From Actinomadura luzonensis (lineage in GTDB: Bacteria; Actinomycetota; Actinomycetes; Streptosporangiales; Streptosporangiaceae), in contig NZ_JAKRKC020000003.1 of the NCBI RefSeq assembly GCF_022664455.2, positions 372,001 through 436,000 of the forward strand: DNA of 64,000 nt, written 5' to 3'. This document shows positions 53,507 to 62,191 of this stretch, in pieces. The notes beneath the pieces are model-generated. The model did not search any database. It was given only the letters and a program-made list of their open reading frames with translations, and had not been told where the DNA came from. Position 1 is the stretch's first letter, and each line of letters opens with the position of its first letter. A program made the position numbers and the translations under genes.

Positions 53507-54658
53507 TTACGACGAGGACGCCCGCCCGGGACGCCACCCCCGCCGCCGGCCCAGCGGGATCAGCAGCACGAGCGCGCCCGCGACCAGCACCACCATGAGC
53601 GCGCCGGTCCCCACCGCCATCGCGACGCCCATGGCCTTCTCGTCGCGGGCCGGGACCTTCGCCACCGCGTTCGCCGGCAGCGCCGAGGGCGGCGGCTCGG
53701 CCACCACGGGCCCGTTGGCCGCCTCGTACGGCAGCACGGCGGTGAGCGCGAGCAGCGGGTTCACCATGCCGGCCCCGGTGCCGGCGCCCGAGGTGCCGTC
53801 GGCGGTGGCGATGATGCGCCGGCGCACCTGCTCCTGGTTGAGCTTGGGGAAGCGGGCCCGGACCAGGGCGGCGGTGCCGGCCACGTACGGCGAGGCGAAG
53901 CTCGTGCCCTGCAGCCCGCGCATGTAGGAGCGGCCCGGCCACGGGGCGGTGATGTCGGTGCCGGGGCCGAGCACGCCGACCGGGGTGACGGCGTTGGAGG
54001 AGTCGGCCCGCTTGCCGTCGGGCGTGGCCGCGCCCACCGCCAGCACGCCCTCGTAGGCCGCCGGGTAGGCGGGCACGTCCTGGTCGTCGGGGCCGGTGAC
54101 GTTGCCCGCGGCGGCCACCACCACGATGTCGTTGTCCAGCGCCCGCTGGACGGCCGCCTTGAGCGAGGCGTTGTCGGAGGCGCGCACCGAGACGTTGATC
54201 ACGTCCGCCTTGGCGTCCACCGCGTCGTTGATGGCGTTGACGAGGGTGTTGATGTCGCCCTCTGTCTTGTTGCTCTGCTTGACCATGACGATCCGGGCGT
54301 CGGGCGCGACACCGTGGAAGGGGACCCCGGACAGGTAGCGGGCGCCGATGATGCCGGAGACGGCCGTGCCGTGGCCGACGCAGTCCCGGTAGCCGGTGTG
54401 CGTCTCGTCGATGATCTTGGAGAGCTGGACCTGCGGGTGGTAGTCGGCGCCGCTGTCCACGACCGCGACCGTCACGCCCGCGCCCCTGGTGAGCTGCCAG
54501 GCGGCCTTGATGTCGAGCCGCTTCTGGGCCCAGGGCTCTCCCGCGGGCAGCTTGAGCGTGCCCTTCTTCGGATTGCACTCCTCGGGGGCGGCCGCCGCGG
54601 CCGGAGCCGCGGCGAGGTTCAGGGCGAGCAGGCTCGCCAGGACGGCGCGACCGATCAT
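53507..54658 (-). CDS. mycP: Mycosin (type VII-associated subtilisin-like serine protease)
   Basis: A 383-residue S8 protease with a signal peptide (RAVLASLLALNLAAAPAAAA), catalytic Asp in VAVVDSGADYHPQ, His in CVGHGTAVSG and Ser in LQGTSFASPYVAG, an oxyanion Asn in AAAGNVTG, and a C-terminal membrane anchor (AMAVGTGALMVVLVAGALVL). Mycosins stabilise the type VII complex and trim exported proteins outside the membrane. ATG 54658 has TACGCT 8 nt upstream and no ribosome site; an earlier start at 54682 is possible. Confidence 0.95.
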   Translation of the reverse strand: MIGRAVLASLLALNLAAAPAAAAAPEECNPKKGTLKLPAGEPWAQKRLDIKAAWQLTRGAGVTVAVVDSGADYHPQVQLSKIIDETHTGYRDCVGHGTAVSGIIGARYLSGVPFHGVAPDARIVMVKQSNKTEGDINTLVNAINDAVDAKADVINVSVRASDNASLKAAVQRALDNDIVVVAAAGNVTGPDDQDVPAYPAAYEGVLAVGAATPDGKRADSSNAVTPVGVLGPGTDITAPWPGRSYMRGLQGTSFASPYVAGTAALVRARFPKLNQEQVRRRIIATADGTSGAGTGAGMVNPLLALTAVLPYEAANGPVVAEPPPSALPANAVAKVPARDEKAMGVAMAVGTGALMVVLVAGALVLLIPLGRRRGWRPGRASSS

Positions 54659-54734
54659 GACGAAAGAGCGTATATCGCCCACCCCAGCCCACGGAAAGAA
54701 GCCCCAGCGGGTCGCCAGGGCCCCGTTCCGTTGC

Positions 54735-55007
54735 TCACTTCGTGGCGGACTCGATGTTCTGCCGGTAGGTGCCGATGACGCGCGAGGCCTCCTGGAGCTC
54801 CTCTGTCATCCGCTGGAAGGCCGTGCGGTAGTTCTGCCAGGCCTGCTGGAAACGCTGCGCGCCCGGGCCCGTCCACGCGGTGCCGACCTTGGCCGCCTCG
54901 CGGTCGAGCGCGGTCATCGTGGTGCGGACCGCCTCCGACTGCTGGGTGAACTGGCTGGCCATCTGCTGCATTTCCGCGGGGTCGCCGCCGAGCATACTCT
55001 GGCTCAT
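54735..55007 (-). CDS. WXG100-family type VII secretion protein
   Basis: A 90-residue WXG100 protein with a central WTG turn (GTAWTGPGAQRFQQAWQNYR, Trp near residue 46) between two helices. AGGAGG lies 6 nt before ATG 55007. No exact YxxxD/E signal (YRQNIE has one extra residue). It sits alone upstream of mycP and may be a substrate of the same system. Confidence 0.93.
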   Translation of the reverse strand: MSQSMLGGDPAEMQQMASQFTQQSEAVRTTMTALDREAAKVGTAWTGPGAQRFQQAWQNYRTAFQRMTEELQEASRVIGTYRQNIESATK

Positions 55008-55136
55008 GCATACCTCCTGGACCGTGTGAAAGCGCCATCACCCTAAGCGGGGGCACCGGTCGTCGTCCTGGTTATGCCGAGCGGCTATGGTCTACCAGAG
55101 GAACATTCGGGATTTCTCGACGGAGGCTGTCCGGCC

Positions 55137-55856
55137 ATGCGCGAGGTTGTGGTGACGGGCGGCGGCACCGGGATCGGGTACGCGATCGCCGCGGCGTTCG
55201 CCTCGCGGGGCGACCACGTCACGATCACCGGCCGCCGTGAGCACGTGCTGAAGGAGTCCGCGAGCCGCATCGGCGCGGCCTGGGCCGCCTTCAACGCCGC
55301 CAGCCCGGTCGCCGTCAAGGAGGCGCTCGACCTCCTGCCGCCGCGCGTGGACGTGCTGGTCAACAACGCCGGCGGCAACACCAACCTCGACCGCAGGCAG
55401 TCCGGCGACCTCATGGACGTCGCCGAGGCGTGGTGGGCCAACCTCAACGCCAACCTGATGTCGACGGTGCTCGTCACGACCGCGCTGGCGCCGCGGCTCA
55501 GCGACGGCGCCCGGGTCGTCTCCATCGGCTCCCTCGCCGCCCGCGGCACCGGCTCCGGCTCGTACGGCGCCGCCAAGGCCGCCCTGGAGTCCTGGACCGC
55601 CGACCTGGCCGCCGAGCTGGGCCCCCGCGGCATCACCGCCAACGTGGTCGCCCCGGGCCTGGTCCTCGACACCGAGTTCTTCCGGGGCCGCCTCACCGAG
55701 GACGGCATCCGGGCGCGGGTGGACAACACCCGCAACGGCCGCCCTGGCACTCCGTCGGACGTGGCCGATACCGTGCTGTTCCTGGCCGGCGCCGGTGCCG
55801 GGCACGTCACAGGGCAGGTGCTCCACGTGAACGGCGGCGCCTACCTGGGCCGCTGA
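55137..55856 (+). CDS. Short-chain dehydrogenase/reductase
   Basis: A 239-residue NAD(P)-dependent oxidoreductase: TGGGTGIGYAIA cofactor motif, NNAGG, catalytic Ser in VSIGSLAA and YGAAK at residues ~143-147. Arg residues after the second strand (TGRREH) suggest preference for NADP. ATG 55137 lies 10 nt after GGAGG; an earlier ATG would add 21 non-homologous residues. The substrate is unknown. It is followed after 32 bp by the biotin carboxylase gene. Confidence 0.93.
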   Translation: MREVVVTGGGTGIGYAIAAAFASRGDHVTITGRREHVLKESASRIGAAWAAFNAASPVAVKEALDLLPPRVDVLVNNAGGNTNLDRRQSGDLMDVAEAWWANLNANLMSTVLVTTALAPRLSDGARVVSIGSLAARGTGSGSYGAAKAALESWTADLAAELGPRGITANVVAPGLVLDTEFFRGRLTEDGIRARVDNTRNGRPGTPSDVADTVLFLAGAGAGHVTGQVLHVNGGAYLGR

Positions 55857-55888
55857 CACCATCGAGACTCGAGGAAGGACGGACGTCG

Positions 55889-57637
55889 GTGCGGAAGGTG
55901 CTGATCGCCAACCGCGGCGAGATCGCCGTGCGGGTGGCCAGGGCGTGCAAGGACGCCGGCATCGGCAGCGTGGCGGTCTACGCCGACCAGGACCTCGACG
56001 CCCTGCACGTCAGGGTGGCCGACGAGGCGTACGCGCTGGGCGGGCAGTCCCCCGCCGAGACCTACCTCGACATCGCCAAGCTGCTCGGCGTGGCGGCCCG
56101 CGCCGGGGCCGACGCCGTGCACCCGGGCTACGGCTTCCTGTCCGAGAACGCCGAGTTCGCCCAGGCGGTCATCGACGCCGGGCTGACCTGGATCGGCCCG
56201 CCGCCCGCCGCCATCGCCGCGCTCGGCGACAAGGTGCGGGCCCGCCACATCGCCCAGAAGGTGGGCGCGCCGCTGGTGGCGGGCACCAAGGACCCGGTGT
56301 CCGGGGCCGAGGAGGTCGTGGCGTTCGCCGAGGAGCACGGGCTGCCCATCGCGATCAAGGCGGCGTACGGCGGCGGCGGGCGCGGCATCAAGGTCGCCCG
56401 CCGGCTGGAGGAGGTCGCCGAGCTGTACGAGTCGGCGGTGCGCGAGGCCGTGGCCGCGTTCGGCCGGGGCGAGTGCTTCGTCGAGCGCTACCTCGACCGG
56501 CCCCGCCACGTCGAGACGCAGTGCCTGGCCGACGCGCACGGCGGCGTGGTCGTGGTGAGCACCCGCGACTGCTCGCTCCAGCGCCGCCACCAGAAGCTCG
56601 TCGAGGAGGCGCCCGCGCCGTTCCTGACCGCCGAGCAGGAGGAGCTGCTGCGCTCCAGCTCCAAGGCGATCCTGCGGGAGGCCGGCTACGTCGGGGCGGG
56701 CACCTGCGAGTTCCTGGTCGGCCAGGACGGCACGGTCTCCTTCCTGGAGGTCAACACCCGGCTCCAGGTCGAGCACCCGGTCACCGAGGAGGTCTCCGGC
56801 CTCGACCTGGTCCGTGAGATGTTCCGCATCGCCGACGGCGAGGCGCTGGGCTACGACGACCCGCCGCTCCGCGGCCACTCCATCGAGTTCCGCGTGAACG
56901 CCGAGGACGCCGGCCGGAACTTCCTGCCCGCCCCCGGCACGCTGACCGCCATGCGCCCGCCCTCCGGGCCGGGCGTGCGGCTCGACGCGGGCTACGAGAC
57001 GGGGATGACGGTGCCGGGGGCGTTCGACTCGCTCGTGGCCAAGCTCGTCGTCACCGGGCGGAACCGGCGCGAGGCGCTCGAACGCTCGCGGCGGGCGCTG
57101 GCGGAGTTCGAGATCTCCGGCATGCCGACCGTGCTGCCCTTCCACCGGCTGGTCGTGGACGACCCGGCCTTCACCGGCGAGCCGTTCTCCGTCCACACGC
57201 GGTGGATCGAGACCGAGTGGGACAACACGGTCACGCCGTACAACGAGCCCGTGGCGGCGGGCGAGGAGGCGGCGCGCGAGACGGTCACCGTGGAGGTCGG
57301 CGGCAAGCGGCTGGAGGTCGTGCTGCCCGCCGGGCTCGGCGCGGCGGCCGCTACGCCCTCCGCGAACAGGTCGCCGCAGAAGCGCGGGCGCGGCGGGGCG
57401 CGCAAGCCGGCCGCGGGCGGCGACTCCCTGGTCAGCCCCATGCAGGGCACGATCGTCAAGGTCGTCGCGAGCGACGGCGACACCGTCGCCGAGGGCGACA
57501 CGATCGTGGTGCTGGAGGCCATGAAGATGGAGCAGCCGCTCACCGCGCACAAGTCCGGCACGGTCACCGGCCTCTCGGCGGCCGTCGGGCAGCCGGTGAC
57601 CTCGGGCGCGGTCATCTGCGAGATCAAGGACGCCTGA
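55889..57637 (+). CDS. accA: Acyl-CoA carboxylase alpha subunit (biotin carboxylase and biotin carrier)
   Basis: A 582-residue protein with an N-terminal biotin carboxylase (RKVLIANRGEIAVRVARACK, ATP-grasp AAYGGGGRGIKVARRLEEV, ECFVERYLDRPRHVETQ, EVNTRLQVEHPVTEE) and a C-terminal biotinyl domain with the biotinylated Lys in LEAMKMEQPL. It carboxylates its own biotin with bicarbonate and ATP and hands the group to a beta subunit, perhaps the pccB/accE pair at 7-8.7 kb. Start GTG 55889 follows GAGGAAGGA. In mycobacteria and streptomycetes one such alpha subunit serves several beta subunits. Confidence 0.96.
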   Translation: MRKVLIANRGEIAVRVARACKDAGIGSVAVYADQDLDALHVRVADEAYALGGQSPAETYLDIAKLLGVAARAGADAVHPGYGFLSENAEFAQAVIDAGLTWIGPPPAAIAALGDKVRARHIAQKVGAPLVAGTKDPVSGAEEVVAFAEEHGLPIAIKAAYGGGGRGIKVARRLEEVAELYESAVREAVAAFGRGECFVERYLDRPRHVETQCLADAHGGVVVVSTRDCSLQRRHQKLVEEAPAPFLTAEQEELLRSSSKAILREAGYVGAGTCEFLVGQDGTVSFLEVNTRLQVEHPVTEEVSGLDLVREMFRIADGEALGYDDPPLRGHSIEFRVNAEDAGRNFLPAPGTLTAMRPPSGPGVRLDAGYETGMTVPGAFDSLVAKLVVTGRNRREALERSRRALAEFEISGMPTVLPFHRLVVDDPAFTGEPFSVHTRWIETEWDNTVTPYNEPVAAGEEAARETVTVEVGGKRLEVVLPAGLGAAAATPSANRSPQKRGRGGARKPAAGGDSLVSPMQGTIVKVVASDGDTVAEGDTIVVLEAMKMEQPLTAHKSGTVTGLSAAVGQPVTSGAVICEIKDA

Positions 57638-57759
57638 GGCCGGGCTCCAGGATCTTTGCCGGGGGCGTGCTCCGCCGTGCTTCCCAGCGGGTAGCGTGCC
57701 CAGTGAGGAACTTTGCCGACCGCCCGTTCGTCCTCATGGGCGAAGGAGGCTTGCTGCCA

Positions 57760-59142
57760 ATGACCCATTCGCTGCGCCGGGCAGGGGCCGCGATCGCGGC
57801 TCTGATCGCCGGTCTCATCGTCGTTCTTGCGCTGTCCCCTGCCGCCAACGCGGCGGCTCCCCCTGATGCCCAGACGGTGGTGTCCAACTGGAAGAAGGAC
57901 CCGCTGTACACGGTGTCCGGCTCCCCGTTGACCTCCGACCAGCAGAGTGACATCAGTGACGCGCTGAAGGGGGCCGACAGCAAGATCTATGCCGTGGCCC
58001 TGCCCGACGGCACGATTGACAACTCCAACGTCGCGTCGTACACCGGGCAGCTCACCTCGGCCCTGTCGGCCGCCGGGCGGCCCAGCGCGACCGTCGTGGT
58101 GCTGGACGGCATGACCATGTTCACCGCCTCGACCGCCATCCCGCAGAACCTCGCGGGTCAGCTGGCCAAGCGCTCCACCAGCGCCAACTCCGACGTGGTC
58201 GACGGCTTCAAGGACTTCGCCAACCGCGTCGACCTCGCCGTGTCGGGCGACCGCAACGCCCTCGACAGCGGCAGCCAGGCCAACCCCGGCGCGGGCGGCA
58301 CCGCCGCGCTGATCGGCCTCGGCGCGCTGGCCCTGGTCGGCGGCGGCGGCTACTTCCTCTACTCCAGCAACAAGAAGAAGAAGCGGGCCATCCAGGAGGC
58401 CAAGGACCTCGCGGCGGTCAAGCAGACCGTGGACGAGGACGTCACCAAGCTGGGCGAGGAGATCACCGCGCTCGACACCGACGTCAAGCTCGCCGGCGAG
58501 GGCGGCCAGCACATCCAGGAGTGGCAGACGGCGCTCGACTCCTACGAGAAGGCCAAGACCCAGCTCGCCGCGGTGCAGCGTCCCGACCAGGTGCGCGAGG
58601 TCACCCAGACCCTGGAGGACGGCCGCTACGCGCTGGCCGTGGTCAAGGCCAAGGTCAACAACGAGCCGGTGCCCGAGCGGCGCGCCCCCTGCTTCTTCAA
58701 CCCGCAGCACGGCCCGTCCGTCCGCGACGTGCGCTGGGCCCCGCCCGGCGGCGCGGTGCGCGACGTGCCGGCCTGCCGCATGGACGCCGAGGCCGTGGAG
58801 CGCGGCTTCGACCCGCAGATGCGCGAGGTCATGGTCGACGGCCAGCGCCGCCCGTACTACGACGCGGGCCCGGCCTACACTCCCTACGCCTACGGCTACT
58901 ACGGCGGCTTCGGCGACATCATGACCGGCATGTTCATCGGCACCATGATGGGCGGCCTTCTGAGCGGCGGCTGGGGCTACGGCGGCTACGGCGCCGGTTA
59001 CGCGGAGGGCTACGCCGACGGCGGCGGCGACTTCGGCGGGGGCGGCGGCGACTTCGGCGGCTTCGGTGACTTCGGCGGCGGCGGTGGCGACTTCGGCGGC
59101 GGTGACTTCGGCGGGGGCGACTTCGGCGGCGGCGACTGGTAG
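57760..59142 (+). CDS. Secreted/membrane protein with TPM-like domain and Gly-rich tail
   Basis: A 460-residue protein. A signal peptide (AAIAALIAGLIVVLALSPAA) precedes an external domain of ~140 residues resembling TPM/DUF5129-like domains, a membrane segment near residues 180-202 (LIGLGALALVGGGGYFLY) followed by KKKKR, a long cytoplasmic helical part (EDVTKLGEEITALDTDVKLA), and a Gly/Phe/Asp-rich tail (FGGGDFGGGDFGGGDW). Function unknown. ATG 57760 has GGAGG about 11 nt upstream; an ATG at 57736 is an alternative. A strong terminator follows. Confidence 0.8.
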   Translation: MTHSLRRAGAAIAALIAGLIVVLALSPAANAAAPPDAQTVVSNWKKDPLYTVSGSPLTSDQQSDISDALKGADSKIYAVALPDGTIDNSNVASYTGQLTSALSAAGRPSATVVVLDGMTMFTASTAIPQNLAGQLAKRSTSANSDVVDGFKDFANRVDLAVSGDRNALDSGSQANPGAGGTAALIGLGALALVGGGGYFLYSSNKKKKRAIQEAKDLAAVKQTVDEDVTKLGEEITALDTDVKLAGEGGQHIQEWQTALDSYEKAKTQLAAVQRPDQVREVTQTLEDGRYALAVVKAKVNNEPVPERRAPCFFNPQHGPSVRDVRWAPPGGAVRDVPACRMDAEAVERGFDPQMREVMVDGQRRPYYDAGPAYTPYAYGYYGGFGDIMTGMFIGTMMGGLLSGGWGYGGYGAGYAEGYADGGGDFGGGGGDFGGFGDFGGGGGDFGGGDFGGGDFGGGDW

Positions 59143-59188
59143 TCCGCTCCCGATCGGCAGGTCACCCGGGTGATCCGCCCGCACGCAT

Positions 59189-59228
59189 GAGAACGCCCCT
59201 CGCGGTCCGGTCCGCGAGGGGCGTTCTC
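59189..59228. terminator. Bidirectional hairpin terminator
   Basis: GAGAACGCCCCTCGCGG (59189-59205) and its exact complement (59212-59228) form a 17-bp stem with a 6-nt loop, between the converging Gly-rich protein gene and mca. Confidence 0.9.
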
Positions 59229-59254
59229 GTTCTCCCGTGCCCGCCGGGCGCCCA

Positions 59255-60148
59255 TCAGGCGAGGCCAGGCACACGTCCGGCCGCCAGGCCGGCGAACAGG
59301 TCGTCCTCCGGCAGCGCGCTCTCGACGTGCGAGCGCGCCAGCCGGTAGTCCTCGGTGGGCCAGACCTGCCGTTCGACCTCCCGGTCGTGCCACATGAAGC
59401 CGCCGTCCGGGTCGATCTGCGTGGCGTGGGCGAGCAGCGCCCGGTCCCTGACCTCGAAGTACTCCGCGCACGGCACCCGGGTGGTGACCTCCGGCTCCGA
59501 CGCGTCCCCGAGCTCGGCGAGGACGGGCCCCATGGCCGAGTCGAGGCCGCGGGCGGTGAGCGCGTCGTGCATCGTCCGGAACCAGGCCCTGGACAGGGCG
59601 TTGTGGTAGTACAGCTTGGCCGGTCGCCAGGGCTCGCCCGCCTCGGGCCGGCAGGCCGGGTCGCCGGCCGCGTCGAAGGCGGCCACCGTCACCTCGTGGG
59701 TCCTGACGTGGTCGGGGTGCGGATAGCCGCCGGTCTCGTCGTAGGTGACGACGACGTGCGGGCGGAACTCGCGGATGATCTCCACGAGCCGGCCGGCCGC
59801 CTCCTCCAGCGGCGTGACGGCGAAGCAGCCCGCCGGCGGCGGCTCGCCCGCGGCCGGCAGCCCCGAGTCGGCGAACCCGAGGAAGCGCTGCCGCACGCCG
59901 AGGACGCCGCAGGCCGCGGCCACCTCCGCCCGCCGGATCGCGGGCAGGTCCCGCCGCACGTCCGGCCGGTCCATCGCGGGGTTGAGCACGTCGCCGCGCT
60001 CCCCTCCGGTGCAGGTGACGACCAGGACGTCCACGCCTTGCGCGGCGTACTTGGCGAGCGTCGCGGCGCCCTTGCTGGACTCGTCGTCGGGGTGGGCGTG
60101 CACGCTCATCAGGCGCAACGGCTCTTCGTGCGTGATGCGCAGGTTCAT
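59255..60148 (-). CDS. mca: Mycothiol S-conjugate amidase
   Basis: A 297-residue zinc enzyme of the PIG-L/LmbE family. Metal ligands lie in VHAHPDDESSKGAAT and HPDHVRTHE; the GGERGDVLNP motif and the C-terminal LPEDDLFAGL match Mca rather than the deacetylase MshB. Mca cleaves mycothiol-toxin adducts so the mercapturic acid can be exported. Its presence implies mycothiol as the main thiol, as in actinobacteria. GAAAGGAG lies 8 nt before ATG 60148. It diverges from a TetR gene, with a palindrome between, so it may be part of a TetR-controlled detoxification response. Confidence 0.93.
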   Translation of the reverse strand: MNLRITHEEPLRLMSVHAHPDDESSKGAATLAKYAAQGVDVLVVTCTGGERGDVLNPAMDRPDVRRDLPAIRRAEVAAACGVLGVRQRFLGFADSGLPAAGEPPPAGCFAVTPLEEAAGRLVEIIREFRPHVVVTYDETGGYPHPDHVRTHEVTVAAFDAAGDPACRPEAGEPWRPAKLYYHNALSRAWFRTMHDALTARGLDSAMGPVLAELGDASEPEVTTRVPCAEYFEVRDRALLAHATQIDPDGGFMWHDREVERQVWPTEDYRLARSHVESALPEDDLFAGLAAGRVPGLA

Positions 60149-60185
60149 GCGCTCTCCTTTCTCTTAGGACGACAACAAATTTAGG

Positions 60186-60222
60186 TCAAACATAAGTTTG
60201 TGTCAATGCTAATATGAGCGGC
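60186..60222. promoter_or_regulatory. Palindrome and -10 element between mca and tetR
   Basis: CAAAC (60187-60191) and GTTTG (60196-60200) form a 5-bp inverted repeat, followed by TAATAT (60210-60215), which ends 7 nt before ATG 60223. The palindrome covers the expected -35 position of the TetR gene, suiting autorepression; it could also control mca. Confidence 0.5.
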
Positions 60223-60849
60223 ATGAGCGCAGGACTTCGCGAGCTGAAGAAGCGGCAGACGCGGCAGGCGATCTCCGACACCGCGACCCGGCTGTTCCTG
60301 GAGCGCGGGTTCGAGCAGGTCACGGTGGCCGAGATCGCGGCGGCCGCCCAGGTGGCCAAGATGACCGTCACCAACTACTTCCCGCGCAAGGAGGACCTCG
60401 CCCTCGACTACCACGAGACCTTCACCGCCAGCCTGGCCGCCGCCGTGACCGAGCGGCGGGCGGGCGAGTCCGCGCTGGCCGCGCTGCGCCGGGAGCTCCT
60501 GGCCGCCGTCGAGCGGCGCGACGCGGTCGCCGGCTTCTCCGGCCCCGACTTCGCCCGCCTGATCACCGGCAGCCCCACCCTGTCCGCCCGGCTGCGCGAG
60601 CTGCACGACCTGCGCGAGGACGCGCTCGCGCGGGCGCTCGCCGCCGGCGCCGCTCCCGGCGACCCTGTCCCCCGGGCCGTGGCCGCCGTGCTCGCCGGCG
60701 CGCACCGGGTGCTGTTCCAGCAGGTCATGGAGCTGACCATGGCGGGCACGGCCGACCACGAGATCGCGGCCGCCGTCACCGAGGCCGCCCGCCGCGTCTT
60801 CGACCTGCTGGAGCCCTCCCTCGGCGGCTACGCCGTACGCGCCGCCTAG
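60223..60849 (+). CDS. TetR-family transcriptional regulator
   Basis: A 208-residue regulator with HTH at residues ~12-55 (RQAISDTATRLFLERGFEQV, VAKMTVTNYFPRKEDL) and a helical ligand domain. ATG 60223 is chosen over ATG 60214 because TAATAT lies exactly 7 nt before it, as in other leaderless genes here. It diverges from mca and may repress both. The ligand is unknown. Confidence 0.92.
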   Translation: MSAGLRELKKRQTRQAISDTATRLFLERGFEQVTVAEIAAAAQVAKMTVTNYFPRKEDLALDYHETFTASLAAAVTERRAGESALAALRRELLAAVERRDAVAGFSGPDFARLITGSPTLSARLRELHDLREDALARALAAGAAPGDPVPRAVAAVLAGAHRVLFQQVMELTMAGTADHEIAAAVTEAARRVFDLLEPSLGGYAVRAA

Positions 60850-61029
60850 CGTTCCTGTCGTACCGCGCACCTCCTCGACGACCTCGACTCCGAGAACGGG
60901 CGGCTGCTCGTCCACGACGCCGGCGCCTATGACGACGGGTGGACCCGCATCTGGACGGGCGAGGTGCGGGTCGCGTACCTGCTGCTGGTGCGGGGGCGCC
61001 TGTTCTGCCTGCGGTTCTGGCCTGCGTAG
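60850..61029 (+). pseudogene. Start-less gene remnant
   Basis: Directly after the TetR stop, in the same frame, about 59 codons read RTAHLLDDLDSENGRLLVHD then GAYDDGWTRIWTGEVRVAYL and end at TAG 61027-61029. The third codon positions are almost all G or C, as in real genes of this genome, and the sequence looks protein-like, but there is no suitable start codon near its front. It is probably the C-terminal remnant of a lost gene. I do not recognise the family. The TAG forms part of the -10 of the next gene. Confidence 0.5.
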
Positions 61030-61039
61030 GATCAGCGCT

Positions 61040-61570
61040 GTGATCTACCTCGCGCAGGGCGGCCGGGTCGGGCTCCGTTACCTGTCGATGGCCGACGCGG
61101 CCGAGGTCGTGGCGCTCAACCGGGAGAGCCGCGAGCTGCACGCCCCCTGGCTGCCCGGCGACCCCGTCACCACCCCCGAGGCGTTCGAGGCGTACATGAG
61201 CCGCTTCGACGGCCCGTCCCACGAGGGCTTCGTCATCTGCCGCCGCGACACCGGGCGCATCGCCGGCCGGGTCAACGTCAACAACATCATCCGCGGCACC
61301 CACCAGTCCGCGACGATCGGCTACAGCGCCTACGCCTCCACCGCGGGCCGCGGCTACATGACCGAGGGGCTGCGGCTGCTGGTCCTGTTCGCCTTCGGCG
61401 AGCTGGGGCTGCACCGGCTGGAGGCCAACATCCAGCCCGGCAACACCTCCTCGCTCCACCTGATCGAACGGGTGGGCTTCCAGCGCGAGGGTTTCTCCCC
61501 CCACTTCCAGCTCATCAACGGCGCCTGGCGCGACCACGAGCGGTGGGCCATCACCGCGGAGATGGTCTGA
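61040..61570 (+). CDS. GNAT-family N-acetyltransferase (RimJ/RimL-like)
   Basis: A 176-residue acetyltransferase with the acetyl-CoA segment STAGRGYMTEGLRLLVLFAF and the RimL-type NIQPGNTSSLHLIERVGFQREG. Such enzymes acetylate protein N-termini or small molecules. Start is GTG 61040; TAGGAT (61027-61032) lies 7 nt upstream with no ribosome site, so it is likely leaderless. Confidence 0.93.
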   Translation: MIYLAQGGRVGLRYLSMADAAEVVALNRESRELHAPWLPGDPVTTPEAFEAYMSRFDGPSHEGFVICRRDTGRIAGRVNVNNIIRGTHQSATIGYSAYASTAGRGYMTEGLRLLVLFAFGELGLHRLEANIQPGNTSSLHLIERVGFQREGFSPHFQLINGAWRDHERWAITAEMV

Positions 61571-61576
61571 GCCGGC

Positions 61577-62191
61577 TCATGACGCCTCAGGGCTGCGGGT
61601 GGCCAGGTCGAAGGTGACGCAGAGCTCCCGCGCGTACGCCTCCAGGTCCAGGTCGGGGCGGGTCTGGAGGAGGAACGGCAGCCCGTCCATGCTGCGCTGG
61701 ATCGCGGTGGCCATGACGAAGGGGTCGAACGCCCGGAACTCGCCGCGTTCCTGGCCGTCGCGCAGGATGGCCTCCAGGTGCCCGAGCGCGTCGCGGTCGT
61801 CGCCGGGGCCGTAGGAGCTGAGGTCGCCGCTCGGATGCAGGAAGATCTCCATGACCGCCTTCATCTGCGGCCGGTGCCCGGCGACGAACTCCACCAGGCC
61901 GGTGATGTAGGCCCGCAGCCGCCCGCGCGCGTCCCGGGCGGCGTCCACCCGCTCGCCCATGTGCCGCGCGAGCCGCTGGAGCACGTCCGCGAGCACGGCG
62001 GCCATCAGCTCGTCCTTGCCGGCGAAGTGGTAGGAGATGAGCCGCGTGCTGCTGAGCCCGGCCCGTTCGGCGATCCTGGCGAAGCTGGTCTGGTTGTAGC
62101 CGAGCTCGGCGATCGTGTCGATGGTGGCGGCGACGATCTGCGCCCGCCTGGCCGTCGACGTGAACGTGTGACCGCCGGAGGTTACTCGCAT
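61577..62191 (-). CDS. TetR-family transcriptional regulator
   Basis: A 204-residue regulator with HTH at ~15-60 (IVAATIDTIAELGYNQTSFA, LSSTRLISYHFAGKDEL) and a helical ligand domain. ATG 62191 is supported by the family N-terminus and by a palindrome centred on it. A longer start at 62395 would overlap gvpK on the same strand and lack similarity to TetR proteins. It converges with the GNAT gene. Target unknown; most likely itself. Confidence 0.9.
   Translation of the reverse strand: MRVTSGGHTFTSTARRAQIVAATIDTIAELGYNQTSFARIAERAGLSSTRLISYHFAGKDELMAAVLADVLQRLARHMGERVDAARDARGRLRAYITGLVEFVAGHRPQMKAVMEIFLHPSGDLSSYGPGDDRDALGHLEAILRDGQERGEFRAFDPFVMATAIQRSMDGLPFLLQTRPDLDLEAYARELCVTFDLATRSPEAS

Noticed and set aside
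55137..55856. SDR and carboxylase genes as part of a biosynthetic gene cluster
   Set aside because: No polyketide, peptide or terpene synthase is within the window.
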